Below, piece by piece: positions 53,929 through 61,990 of a DNA stretch of 64,000 nucleotides. The stretch is taken from positions 806,001-870,000 of the forward strand of contig JADJFD010000002.1 in assembly GCA_016708765.1 (NCBI GenBank), read 5' to 3'. The stretch is from Chitinophagaceae bacterium. Its GTDB lineage: Bacteria; Bacteroidota; Bacteroidia; Chitinophagales; Chitinophagaceae. The notes under the pieces were generated by a model, which saw only the letters and a program-made list of their open reading frames with translations, did no database searches and was not told the DNA's origin. The position numbers were made by a program, and so were the translations under genes. Positions within the stretch are counted from its first letter, which is position 1. Each line of letters begins with the position of its first letter.

Positions 53929-54082
53929 ATGTCTACGTAAAACGAAAATCGGCTTTGACAAAAGGAGAGTATTTAGATTTAATACCACCCAATATATTTG
54001 CCCCTTAATAGCAAATCCTGTAACAGAAATGGAAATGAACATGGCCCCTGATAGTGAAGAAGCCGTAAAAAAACAATTATAA
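53929..54082 (+). pseudogene. Candidate small ORF with a one-base frameshift
   Basis: The 387-bp gap 53824-54210 holds no intact gene. ATG at 53929 reads MST then stops, but dropping the T at 53938 would continue KTKIGFDKRRVFRFNTTQYI, CPLIANPVTEMEMNMAPDSE and EAVKKQL to a stop at 54082: about 50 residues. The composition looks protein-like and it lies directly upstream of the ATP-grasp/SET gene, divergently. It could be a gene remnant, a miscalled small gene, or chance. The rest of the gap shows nothing I can name. Confidence 0.3.
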
Positions 54083-54210
54083 ATTAAGGGAACATTGATG
54101 AGATAATAACTCAGTGGTCATACGATGCTCGTCATAAAAAGCACTTAGCCAAAAAATTTTGTCAATAAAAGAGCTCAATTTTCACCGTATAAAAACTAAA
54201 AAAATAAATT

Positions 54211-54537
54211 ATGAAAAAAATTATTGCAGCAGCAGCTTTTGTCTTTTTAATTACCGGAACAGTGTTCGCTAACACAATATCTACCAATTCATGCCCCCCT
54301 ATTTCTGTAGTCGCAGATAAGTATGATATAAAAATAAAAAATGATAGCGGCGATGAAGTAACGGTATACAATGCGGGCAGCGGTGGTTCGTATCGCCTGA
54401 GTAAAAATGTAATTACCACTATTAAAATGGAGGATGGCGATAAATTATACATCTATGTAAGTGGTAAAAAGGGTCGTTTATTACTTACCGCTTCAGCAGA
54501 TATAGATGGTAAGGTGCAATTATTCAGCAAACTATAA
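54211..54537 (+). CDS. Small secreted protein of unknown function
   Basis: 108 residues with a clear signal peptide (MKKIIAAAAFVFLITGTVFA). The mature part begins NTISTNSCPPISVVADKYDI and is a small beta domain (IKNDSGDEVTVYNAGSGGSY, KMEDGDKLYIYVSGKKGRLL). I do not recognise it. It is 27 bp ahead of the lipoprotein gene and probably in the same transcript, which a terminator closes at 55186. Confidence 0.72.
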   Translation: MKKIIAAAAFVFLITGTVFANTISTNSCPPISVVADKYDIKIKNDSGDEVTVYNAGSGGSYRLSKNVITTIKMEDGDKLYIYVSGKKGRLLLTASADIDGKVQLFSKL

Positions 54538-54564
54538 TCTACAATAAACGTAAAATCAACAAAC

Positions 54565-55155
54565 ATGAAAAGGTTTTTTTGGCTTTTTCTTCTAAGTTTA
54601 TCACTTACAATAATCTCTTGTGGCGATGGCGATAAAAAACAAGAAGCTGACAAAAAGGAAACAAAAACCTCCGCGGCTATAAATTTTAATGCGGAGGTAG
54701 ATGCTGCCCCAGGAACTGTTATTAGCGAACTAAGCTTTATTGAAAAAGATGGAGAAAAAGAAAAGGCTGGCAAACGTATTACCAAGTTTTTTGAAGACAC
54801 AGCAAAAGTGGTTATAACGGTCTATAAAAAAGCAAACGATGCCGTATATGATGCGATGGTGTACACTATTCTTAAAGAAGATGCTAAAGGCCTAAAAGCA
54901 GACCTGAGCCCAATGAATGATGGCGGCAATAATTATACTACCTATACTCCAAAAGATTTTGGCGGTGTATCAATTGTATTTGTAGCTGAGGGCACAACGG
55001 CCGATAATAAAATTGTGAGTATAAAAAATATGAGCATTTTTTTGGACGAACGAAAAGAAGAGACTACCAAAGAAAATGGGCTGAACATGCCAGTAGCGGA
55101 CTTTAAAACTGCCGATGAGTGGGCGAAAAAATTAGTAATGATTTTTAAAAAATAA
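54565..55155 (+). CDS. Hypothetical lipoprotein
   Basis: 196 residues; signal peptide MKRFFWLFLLSLSLTIISC ends in lipobox IISC, then an acidic/lysine-rich linker (GDGDKKQEADKKETKTSAAI). The mature domain is mixed alpha/beta (AKVVITVYKKANDAVYDAMV, DFGGVSIVFVAEGTTADNKI) and ends KTADEWAKKLVMIFKK. No family is recognised. It follows the small secreted protein and is followed by a strong terminator. Confidence 0.68.
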   Translation: MKRFFWLFLLSLSLTIISCGDGDKKQEADKKETKTSAAINFNAEVDAAPGTVISELSFIEKDGEKEKAGKRITKFFEDTAKVVITVYKKANDAVYDAMVYTILKEDAKGLKADLSPMNDGGNNYTTYTPKDFGGVSIVFVAEGTTADNKIVSIKNMSIFLDERKEETTKENGLNMPVADFKTADEWAKKLVMIFKK

Positions 55156-55185
55156 GTAACAACCATTAACCTTTCTCCTCAAAGC

Positions 55186-55217
55186 AAAATGCCCTTTTAC
55201 GAAAGGGCATTTTTGTT
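55186..55217 (+). terminator. Rho-independent terminator
   Basis: AAAATGCCCTTT (55186-55197) and AAAGGGCATTTT form a 12-bp stem with a 4-base loop and T-rich tail, 31 bp past the lipoprotein stop. Confidence 0.92.
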
Positions 55218-55245
55218 ATACCCGACTCTGTCGAACACTTACTTT

Positions 55246-55413
55246 TTAAATACCTCCGATTGATCGAAATACGAGTGTTAAAGTTACTCTAACACCTCTA
55301 AAGGGCGAGCCTGTTACATCTAACCATTCTGCTTTTCCAGGTGGAGCTACTTTTGAACTTACTGCTAAATAAGATGCTGCTGGTATTGTATATTCCCTCT
55401 TTAAAAAAACAGT
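55246..55413 (-). other. Open frame without start codon (possible remnant)
   Basis: The gap 55156-55458 contains the terminator above and, on the minus strand, 55 open codons ending in TAA at 55246-55248. They read REYTIPAASYLAVSSKVAPP then AEWLDVTGSPFRGVRVTLTL. No ATG, GTG or TTG start is in frame. It may be the last part of a lost gene. Confidence 0.25.
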
Positions 55414-55458
55414 CTAAACAAAATATTTTTCAACCAGCTCCACCATTTATTTTAGCGT

Positions 55459-56208
55459 ATGATTAAAAGCATTATAATTGATGATGAAACCCGGGCTCGC
55501 AAATTATTGAGTACTATCATTACCGACTATTGCCCCGAATTATCAATTGAAGCGGAATGTGAAGATTTACCTTCAGGTATTAAGGCCATTAAAAAGTATA
55601 ACCCTGATATTGTTTTCTTAGATATTGAAATGCCTGGCCATAGCGGATTAGAGCTGCTTAATTTTTTTACTGAGGATGAAATTAACTTTAATGTAATCTT
55701 TACCACAGCGTACAATGAATATGCAGTGCAGGCTTTCCGCTTTTCTGCTATAGATTATTTATTAAAGCCTATACAACATGGCCAGCTTAAAGAAGCAGTA
55801 CAGCGATACAACAAACGGCGGGATAAACAAAATGCGGTGCAGCTTAAAAATCTTAAAGAAACACTTTCAAATACAGGAAGTTGGGACGACAAACGGATTG
55901 CGGTACCTAGCGGACAAACTATTCATTTTTTTAAACCTTCCGAGATTATTATGATAAAAGGGGAAGCTGCTTACAGTGAAATACATCTGGCAAACGGCAA
56001 TAAGATGTTAGCAAGTCGCAACCTGCGCCACTTTGAGGAAATGCTAGCACCAATTCCAGTTTTCTTTCGTAGCCATAAATCATATATCATAAATCGCAGA
56101 GCGGTGGTGCAATATGTAAAAAGTGATGGCGGTTATTTAAAACTTACTAACGGTATGGATGCTGGCTTATCGCCAGATAAGGTAAATGATTTTTTGCGGC
56201 AGATGTAA
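55459..56208 (+). CDS. LytTR-family response regulator (orphan)
   Basis: Two-domain transcription factor of 249 residues. Receiver domain 1-120: IIIDDETRARKLLSTII, phospho-acceptor Asp in PDIVFLDIEMPGHSGLELL, FTTAYNEYAVQAF and the Lys in YLLKPIQHGQL. LytTR DNA-binding domain from about 145: IAVPSGQTIHFFKPSEIIMI, AAYSEIHLANGNKMLASRNL, FFRSHKSYIINRRAVVQYVK. Its sensor kinase is normally an adjacent LytS-like protein, but none is present here. Its stop abuts the stop of the ATP-grasp gene on the other strand, so it may or may not control that locus. Confidence 0.92.
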   Translation: MIKSIIIDDETRARKLLSTIITDYCPELSIEAECEDLPSGIKAIKKYNPDIVFLDIEMPGHSGLELLNFFTEDEINFNVIFTTAYNEYAVQAFRFSAIDYLLKPIQHGQLKEAVQRYNKRRDKQNAVQLKNLKETLSNTGSWDDKRIAVPSGQTIHFFKPSEIIMIKGEAAYSEIHLANGNKMLASRNLRHFEEMLAPIPVFFRSHKSYIINRRAVVQYVKSDGGYLKLTNGMDAGLSPDKVNDFLRQM

Positions 56209-57378
56209 TCAGGAAATTCTTGTTTTCTTAGACTTGTTGCTTACAGTGGCTTTTGTGGTATGTAATATTTTTTTCGTTACTATACTTCTTCTCAAAGCAT
56301 CTTTCAAAATTTCAATAATCACTTCGGTAAAAGAAACGTTAGATACTTTAAGAATGGCGCCGATAGAAGTATAATCTTCATCTTCACTTAGTCCACATTG
56401 TGCATTTGCTTCGAGCATATAGAGTTTTCCCGTTGCGGCATCCTGGCGAATATCAATTCTTGTATATCCCTTTCCTCCGCAGGCTTTATATGCTTCGAAG
56501 CTTAATTGTTTTAAAGCAGGTATCAATGCTGGCTCAACGGGTTTGTAATTATAAAAATTTTCATTCTGCGGCATAGGTGTTTCATCTTCATATATTTCCC
56601 AAAGCCTATCGAATGATAAAAACTTTTCGCCATCGGGTAAAGATTCATGGAAAACCCTTTTTACCGGTTCGTACACAATACAATTATCTTCATCATCGGC
56701 AGAGCCGGTAATAAAAGTGGTGAACTCTGGACCAGTTATAAACTGTTCTACAAATAATCCATCTACTAATAAGTTCCAGCCACGATAACCTTTATAAATT
56801 TCTGCGACACGGTTTGCAAGTTCTTCTTCTGTGTGTACCACATTCTTAACTGAAACACCCATGCTACCACCGGAAACAGCAGGTTTGATAATGATTGGCG
56901 TACCCACTCTTTTACAAATTCCTTTGGTAGAACCTTTTTTATCCGTTATCACCCGCCAGTTAGCCGTGGCCACACCTGCTTTATCAAAAGCCTTTTTCAT
57001 CGGCACTTTTGAAGTGGTGATATTATAGAAATGAACATCGGAACCAGTATATATTAAGCCAAGCTTGTCTAATTCTTTAATTACCGAAACCCCCGGACAG
57101 CCATTTACTTCGTCACCATCACAGAGGTTAAGTATCAAAGGTGTTTTGCCATTCTTACTTTTAGCTATAGAATGGATAATAGTTTTATAATTATCCATGG
57201 TAACGGGTTGCCACTTCCACTCGGTTTTTAATTCCTCAAAAACCTGTGTGTATTCCTTTATGCTTTGTGTAAAGTCGTAATAGTGTTGAATATTCGGATC
57301 GTCTGATTCCAGATGCGGTGCCAGCACCCAAACAACGTAAGGCTTTAATAAATTAGTGGCTTCTGCTGTCTTCATCAC
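56209..57378 (-). CDS. Stand-alone ATP-grasp ligase (D-Ala-D-Ala-ligase-like)
   Basis: 389-residue cytosolic ligase. N-terminal pre-ATP-grasp part (VVWVLAPHLESDDPNIQHYY, TPLILNLCDGDEVNGCPGVS), then an ATP-grasp core: GTPIIIKPAVSGGSMGVSV, LLVDGLFVEQFITGPEFTTF, YTRIDIRQDAATGKLYMLEA and NAQCGLSEDEDYTSIGAIL. The last motif corresponds to the Mg2+-binding ExN of the fold. It begins 3 bp after the SET gene and is clearly in its operon. It is distinct from the fused ligase at 52390. A tail of basic residues (KKILHTTKATVSNKSKKTRI) is unusual for the family. Confidence 0.88.
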   Translation of the reverse strand: MMKTAEATNLLKPYVVWVLAPHLESDDPNIQHYYDFTQSIKEYTQVFEELKTEWKWQPVTMDNYKTIIHSIAKSKNGKTPLILNLCDGDEVNGCPGVSVIKELDKLGLIYTGSDVHFYNITTSKVPMKKAFDKAGVATANWRVITDKKGSTKGICKRVGTPIIIKPAVSGGSMGVSVKNVVHTEEELANRVAEIYKGYRGWNLLVDGLFVEQFITGPEFTTFITGSADDEDNCIVYEPVKRVFHESLPDGEKFLSFDRLWEIYEDETPMPQNENFYNYKPVEPALIPALKQLSFEAYKACGGKGYTRIDIRQDAATGKLYMLEANAQCGLSEDEDYTSIGAILKVSNVSFTEVIIEILKDALRRSIVTKKILHTTKATVSNKSKKTRIS

Positions 57379-57381
57379 AAA

Positions 57382-57891
57382 TCAGGCTACTTTTTGTCTG
57401 GCCGCTTTCTTTACCAGTTGTTGTTGAATAAAATCGGTGAAGCGATATTGTGATTGTACTTCTGGTGATAAATAAAAAGCCCCTCTTATTTTACCAATGC
57501 AACGTGGGCTACCGCAATAGCAACCAAATGACTGTGTCATTTTCCATTCTGCAGAAGGATAAAAAAAGACAAACTCGTCTTCGGAGTGAATTTCTTTTAA
57601 TGCTACCAATTGCAAAGTAGTCGTATCGAAGAAAACATTTGGATCACAACTATGATTGATGTATTGCAGAAACTCAGGTTGCAATGTTATATGCTTACGA
57701 TTACCAACTTGCACAGTTAGATAAGTTGGCTCTGCAGAAATAGTTCCTGCAGAAAAATCAGCAATTACTTCTCCCGGTTGATAAGACCGCAAAGCAAATA
57801 ATGCATTTTGATTATTAGAAACCTTTTGCCTTCTTTCGGCAAAATTATGATTGCTTATAACATGATAAGCAGTGACAGTAAGTGTATCCAT
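57382..57891 (-). CDS. SET-domain protein (putative lysine methyltransferase)
   Basis: 169 residues, nearly all SET domain: NALFALRSYQPGEVIADFSA, QYINHSCDPNVFFDTTTLQL with the SAM-binding NHSCDPN, VALKEIHSEDEFVFFYPSAE and a post-SET CYCGSPRCIGKIRG. The usual catalytic Tyr of the DY motif appears here as FFYPS. No target protein is obvious in the locus. It is the first gene of a two-gene operon with the ATP-grasp ligase, mirroring the fusion at 52390 as separate chains. Confidence 0.9.
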   Translation of the reverse strand: MDTLTVTAYHVISNHNFAERRQKVSNNQNALFALRSYQPGEVIADFSAGTISAEPTYLTVQVGNRKHITLQPEFLQYINHSCDPNVFFDTTTLQLVALKEIHSEDEFVFFYPSAEWKMTQSFGCYCGSPRCIGKIRGAFYLSPEVQSQYRFTDFIQQQLVKKAARQKVA

Positions 57892-58025
57892 AAAGGGGTA
57901 AGTAAGTATTCGGATAGAAAGATATATATATTGTTTAACGTAACAAATTTGTAACCGTTAAATGTGCATAATTAATAAACAATGTGGACTTTGAAATGAA
58001 TAAAACCAAAAGGTTTAATATGCTC

Positions 58026-60499
58026 TTAATTGATACCAAGACCAGCCATTACCAATCGTATCTCACCAAAACTAATATCGTTGCCAACTTTTTGTTTTAT
58101 AGAAGTGATTGAACCTCCTTCATGTTCTTTTACTGCGGATTCAATAATCAGCAGTTTTTCCCGGGTAATCAATTCACCAATCTTTATTTCACCGCTACTC
58201 ACAAACTTTGAAAGATGTGTTTCAATTGTACCTGTAGTAAGGTTTCTTGCTTCGGCGATTTCAGCAATGGATTTCCTTTCTTTATACATTTTATAAGTTT
58301 CGACATAAGTATCGCCTTTCTTTTTAATAGGACCAGTTTTTTCCTTTGGTTCTTTCTTAATAGATTTTTCATGAATAAGAGACATCAAACTATTGGCTTC
58401 GGCGTATGCTACTATTACATCTAGAAACTGCTGGCCATATTGTTTGATTTTTACATCTCCAAACCCACTGATCTTTTTTAACTCGGATAATGAGTGTGGG
58501 AGATACTGGGCCATTTCATCAATGGTTTTACTACCGGCAACAATATAAATCGGCAGGTCTTTCTTTACACATATAAGCTCCCTCACTTTTCTTAATTGTT
58601 GATGCAAAACAGGATGTGGGATATCTGACCTTTGCTGATTGACTCCTGCATAGGCGTTTACAGTAAAGGATGGAAGCACAAATTTTTGCTTACGCTGATG
58701 AAAGGCTTCCATGTCAAACCGAATGCTGAAACCTTCCAGCATAAATTTTTCATGGAGAGTTGTGCAAACACCTCCCGCATTGCTTCGTTATATTCCTTTG
58801 CATTTTGCCTGCTGTCGGTTATTGTAGGTGATTGGCTGATAAATTGTATCAGGGAGCTTAGTTCTGCAATAAAGTATTTTGAAGCCGCAACGATTCTTTC
58901 CTGCAACGGCTTATTTTCTTCTGGTATTTCCGCTTCCTGAAATAACCATTGTAATTGCGTTTGAAATTTAGCTGCTGTTTCCTGAAGAGAATAGAGTTTT
59001 GAAATTATCTCTTCCGTCCAGGAGAGTGCTTCACCGTTAAATGAGGCTTTGTGTTCTAACAGGTATTCAAATAGTTCTCTGATGCTGGCAATTTGGATTG
59101 TAAAGTCAAACGTCGATTTTAAAATGGTCTGTTGATACTGTTTTTTAGCAATAGCCAATTCCATTTCCAACTGACCGCTTGTTGCACTACGCTGAGAAAA
59201 TTCAACAATTCTTTGATCGCTGAAGAGACTATTTGACCGAACCCGGCTTTGCAATATCATTCCTTCCAGATTGGTACAGCGGCTAAATGCCACATACACT
59301 TGTCCGGGTGCAAATGCTTCCCCTGCATCTATAATTGCTTTTTCAAACGTTAGTCCCTGGCTTTTATGAATAGTGATGGCCCATGCCAGCCGCAAAGGAA
59401 ATTGAGTAAATGAGCCCAGTACTTCAGAATCAAGTTTACGGGTTGATTTATCTAATGTATAGCGGATATTTTCCCATTTTTCTTTTTGTACTTCAATTTC
59501 ATACGGCTCATCCTCGCATTGTACAAAGATTTTTTCATCATCTAGCCTTGCCACCGTTCCGATTTTGCCATTAAAGAAACGTTTGCCATTTTCAGCAGAA
59601 TCATTTCTGATAAACATTACCTGTGCACCTTCTTTTAATTGCAACAATTCATCAGCAGGGAAAGCTCTTTCAGAAAACTCTTCAACGACCTCGGCCTGGT
59701 AAGAATATATTTTATTATTAATGTCAGCCAGCTCTTCTATATTAATACTGTTGGCTTTATTATTATGAGTGGTAAGAATAATGTAACCGTCTTTTTTATT
59801 CCGGCGGAAGCTCGGCTGATAACGGCTTTCTAAAATTGCCAGACCTTCATTATTCAGTTCATTGTTACGAACCTGATTGAGGACATTAATAAAACGTTCA
59901 TCGCTTTGGCGGTATATTTTATTGAACTCAATATAGACAGGTGGTTCTTCTTTTAATACAAGGCTGTCGAAAAAATAATGACCGCTGTAAAACTCCGTCA
60001 ATTGATTCCACTCCTGATCTTTTATAACGGGTGGCAACTGTAACATATCGCCAATAAATAAAAGTTGTACGCCTCCAAACATTTGATTGCGTTGACGTAC
60101 ATGCCGCAATACAGTATCAATGGCATCGAGTATATCGCAACGGACCATACTTATTTCGTCTATCACCAATATTTCTAATTCCTGTAGTATTTTTTTCTTT
60201 TCGCTGTTGAATCGTAAGCGGCTGATGAGTTGATGACGGGTATTGGGCTCAGGAAAGAATGGTTCTAATGGTAATTGAAAAAAAGAATGAATAGTAACGC
60301 CGCCGGCATTAATAGCCGCTACACCCGTTGGTGCTACTACCGCCATTTGCTTAGGACAATGATTGCGGATGTATTTGAGAAAGGTTGTTTTGCCAGTACC
60401 GGCTTTACCGGTAAGAAATATATTACGATTACTTTGATTGACTAGCTGTATAGCCAGTTGAAACATTTTGTTATCGGTATCAGGGGTGAAGGTTGTCAC
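58026..60499 (-). pseudogene. PIF1/Dda-like DNA helicase with HRDC and C-terminal HTH domains, one frameshift
   Basis: Superfamily 1B helicase of about 825 residues in two frames. Frame 1 (60499 to about 58750): LTGKAGTGKTTFLKYIRN (Walker A), VVAPTGVAAINAGGVTIHSF, LEILVIDEISMVRCDILDAI (Walker B), LFIGDMLQLPPV, AWAITIHKSQGLTFEKAIID and VYVAFSRCTNLEGM. Frame 2 (58742 to 58026): FSIRFDMEAFHQRKQK, an HRDC domain (AGSKTIDEMAQYLPHSLSEL) and a HTH domain (TYKMYKERKSIAEIAEARNL). One lost base in the AAAATTT region near 58745 splits them. The C-terminal HTH resembles that of RecQ-like proteins. Probably intact in the organism. Confidence 0.9.
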
Positions 60500-60511
60500 A
60501 GATTATTTTTT

Positions 60512-60545
60512 AGCCACGAATTACACGAATGTCACGAATAAATAC
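60512..60545 (+). repeat. Left flanking repeat of GxxExxY unit 3
   Basis: AGCCACGAATTACACGAATG and following bases. The motif AGCCACGAATTACA returns on the other side of the gene at 60946-60959. Confidence 0.6.
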
Positions 60546-60548
60546 AAA

Positions 60549-60926
60549 TCAGAAAATAACTCTTTTGTATTCCAGTTTTCTTTTCCCGAAGTTAACGATA
60601 AGACCAACCTTGTTTCTTGAAGCTTTCAGGTAGTTTATTGTTTGCGCAAGAGATTCTTCGGGAATACCGTCTGCACAGGCCTTTACTTCAACTATTATTT
60701 TATCATGGATAGCAAAATCTGCAAAGAATGTCCTTCTTAGTTTATTGCTTTTATAAATTATAGGATACTCCTTTTCTCTGTAATATTCAATTCCCTGTTC
60801 AGCAAATTCAATTTCCATTGCGTCTTTATAGACTATTTCAAGAAAACCAAAGCCAAGTGAATTGTAAACCTCCATACAAGCTCCAACAGCTTCATAAACT
60901 TCTTCTTTGTATATAATTTCTGTCAT
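60549..60926 (-). CDS. GxxExxY family protein, copy 3
   Basis: 125-residue member of the GxxExxY family (MTEIIYKEEVYEAVGACMEV). Motif GFLEIVY matches GxxExxY. The nuclease-like core is YYREKEYPIIYKSNKLRRTF, FFADFAIHDKIIVEVKACAD (D...E-x-K), and the end is TINYLKASRNKVGLIVNFGK. Complete, with an ATG start. It lies between the helicase and ssb and is bracketed by copies of an AGCCACGAATTACA repeat. Function of the family is unknown; genome position next to repeats suggests mobility. Confidence 0.85.
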   Translation of the reverse strand: MTEIIYKEEVYEAVGACMEVYNSLGFGFLEIVYKDAMEIEFAEQGIEYYREKEYPIIYKSNKLRRTFFADFAIHDKIIVEVKACADGIPEESLAQTINYLKASRNKVGLIVNFGKRKLEYKRVIF

Positions 60927-60945
60927 GGGTTTTATTTAAAAAAGA

Positions 60946-61017
60946 AAGCCACGAATTACATTTTGCACATTAAATAGAAGAATATTCTATTTCGTGTTAT
61001 TAGTGTAATTCGTGGCT
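60946..61017. repeat. Right flanking inverted-repeat element of GxxExxY unit 3
   Basis: AGCCACGAATTACA (60946-60959) and TGTAATTCGTGGCT (61004-61017) are exact complements around a 44-bp centre that holds the palindrome AGAATATTCT. It lies 8 bp beyond the ssb stop on that gene's downstream side and could double as its terminator. Confidence 0.7.
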
Positions 61018-61024
61018 AAAAAAA

Positions 61025-61372
61025 TTATGCCTCTACAGGGTTACTACCAAGCATCAGCAATTCACTTACCTGTATTTCGGTAAAGTATTTTTTATTGCCA
61101 TCTTTATCATCATACTGGCGGTTTACCAGTTTGCCTTCGATGGCTACTTCTTTACCTACGGTTAAATACTTTTCAGCAATCTCTGCTAGCTTACCCCACA
61201 TAACGAGGTTGTGCCATTGCGTTTCTTTTACTTTTTCGCCTTTAGCGTTGCGATACACTTCGCTAGTGGCCATGCGGAAGTTGGCTACTTTTTTACCGCT
61301 GTCGAATGTTTTTACTTCTGGTGTGTTACCCAGGTTGCCAATCAATTGAACTTTGTTTTTTAATGCGTACAT
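61025..61372 (-). CDS. ssb: Single-stranded DNA-binding protein
   Basis: OB-fold protein that coats single-stranded DNA in replication and repair. 115 residues: MYALKNKVQLIGNLGNTPEV, GKKVANFRMATSEVYRNAKG, ETQWHNLVMWGKLAEIAEKY, VAIEGKLVNRQYDDKDGNKK. The usual disordered linker and acidic DDIPF tip are missing; the protein ends SELLMLGSNPVEA, so it is the short Bacteroidota type, possibly a second ssb. Located alone between a repeat element and a short palindrome. Confidence 0.93.
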   Translation of the reverse strand: MYALKNKVQLIGNLGNTPEVKTFDSGKKVANFRMATSEVYRNAKGEKVKETQWHNLVMWGKLAEIAEKYLTVGKEVAIEGKLVNRQYDDKDGNKKYFTEIQVSELLMLGSNPVEA

Positions 61373-61396
61373 GATGTTTCGTTTTGTGCCTCCGTT

Positions 61397-61412
61397 TCCG
61401 CCAGCTGGCGGA
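61397..61412. repeat. 16-bp perfect palindrome
   Basis: TCCGCCAGCTGGCGGA is self-complementary and GC-rich in an AT-rich region. It lies upstream of ssb. I believe similar palindromes are common interspersed repeats in this phylum, but cannot count them here. The rest of 61373-61592 shows nothing else. Confidence 0.5.
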
Positions 61413-61592
61413 TATTGCGGAAGCGGTTTTTAATTTATTTCAACCAACCAGCGTCATTGCCGATTGACAACACAAAGATGATATGGTGGCGATGCGATAG
61501 CCGGAGATTAATCGTTTCTTCCCGAAGCTAAACATGTATAAACGTTTGCACACGGATAGTTTTTCTTATATTCATAGCCTGAAACCCATGCT

Positions 61593-61967
61593 ATGACTGC
61601 ATCTGATACAAAAAAATGCCTGGCCTGCGATAAGGCACTAAAAGGCCGTGTAGACAAAAAATTCTGCGATGATTATTGCCGGAATAATTATAATAATCAG
61701 CAAAAAGCAAAAGGAAGCCACAGCAGTTTGGTGAGAAATATCAATAATGCACTATTGAAAAACAGGAAAGTATTAGAGTCTGTTTTGGGAGAGGAAGAAA
61801 CCGCAAAAGCCAACCGGGATAAACTGATGCGTATGGGTTTTCAATTTAAATATATAACCCATCTCTACACTACTAAGACCGACAAGACCTATTTCTATTG
61901 CTATGATTATGGTTATCTGCCATTGGACAATGATTGGTTCTTAATAGTGAAGAAGAAAGAAGAATAA
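61593..61967 (+). CDS. Small zinc-finger protein of unknown function
   Basis: 124 residues. The N-terminus has a treble-clef-like zinc site, CLACDKALKGRVDKKFCDDY then C (CxxC ... CxxxC). The middle is helical and basic (HSSLVRNINNALLKNRKVLE), and the end is aromatic beta (YFYCYDYGYLPLDNDWFLIV). Such small Bacteroidota proteins are called DUF-type zinc-binding proteins; no function is known to me. It ends 24 bp before the psuK start and may be in its operon. Confidence 0.72.
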   Translation: MTASDTKKCLACDKALKGRVDKKFCDDYCRNNYNNQQKAKGSHSSLVRNINNALLKNRKVLESVLGEEETAKANRDKLMRMGFQFKYITHLYTTKTDKTYFYCYDYGYLPLDNDWFLIVKKKEE

Positions 61968-61978
61968 ACCTTTGCCAT

Positions 61979-61986
61979 TACATTTG
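61979..61986 (+). promoter_or_regulatory. -7 element next to the psuK start
   Basis: TACATTTG, an exact TAnnTTTG match, ends 4 bp before the psuK ATG. As with mnmG, use of it would give a leaderless transcript. Confidence 0.35.
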
Positions 61987-61990
61987 CAGC

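Noticed and set aside
55459..56208. LytTR regulator as dedicated controller of the ATP-grasp/SET locus
   Set aside because: Only proximity supports it; it is convergent with the ligase operon, no LytTR repeat sites were found upstream of either operon, and no kinase is present.
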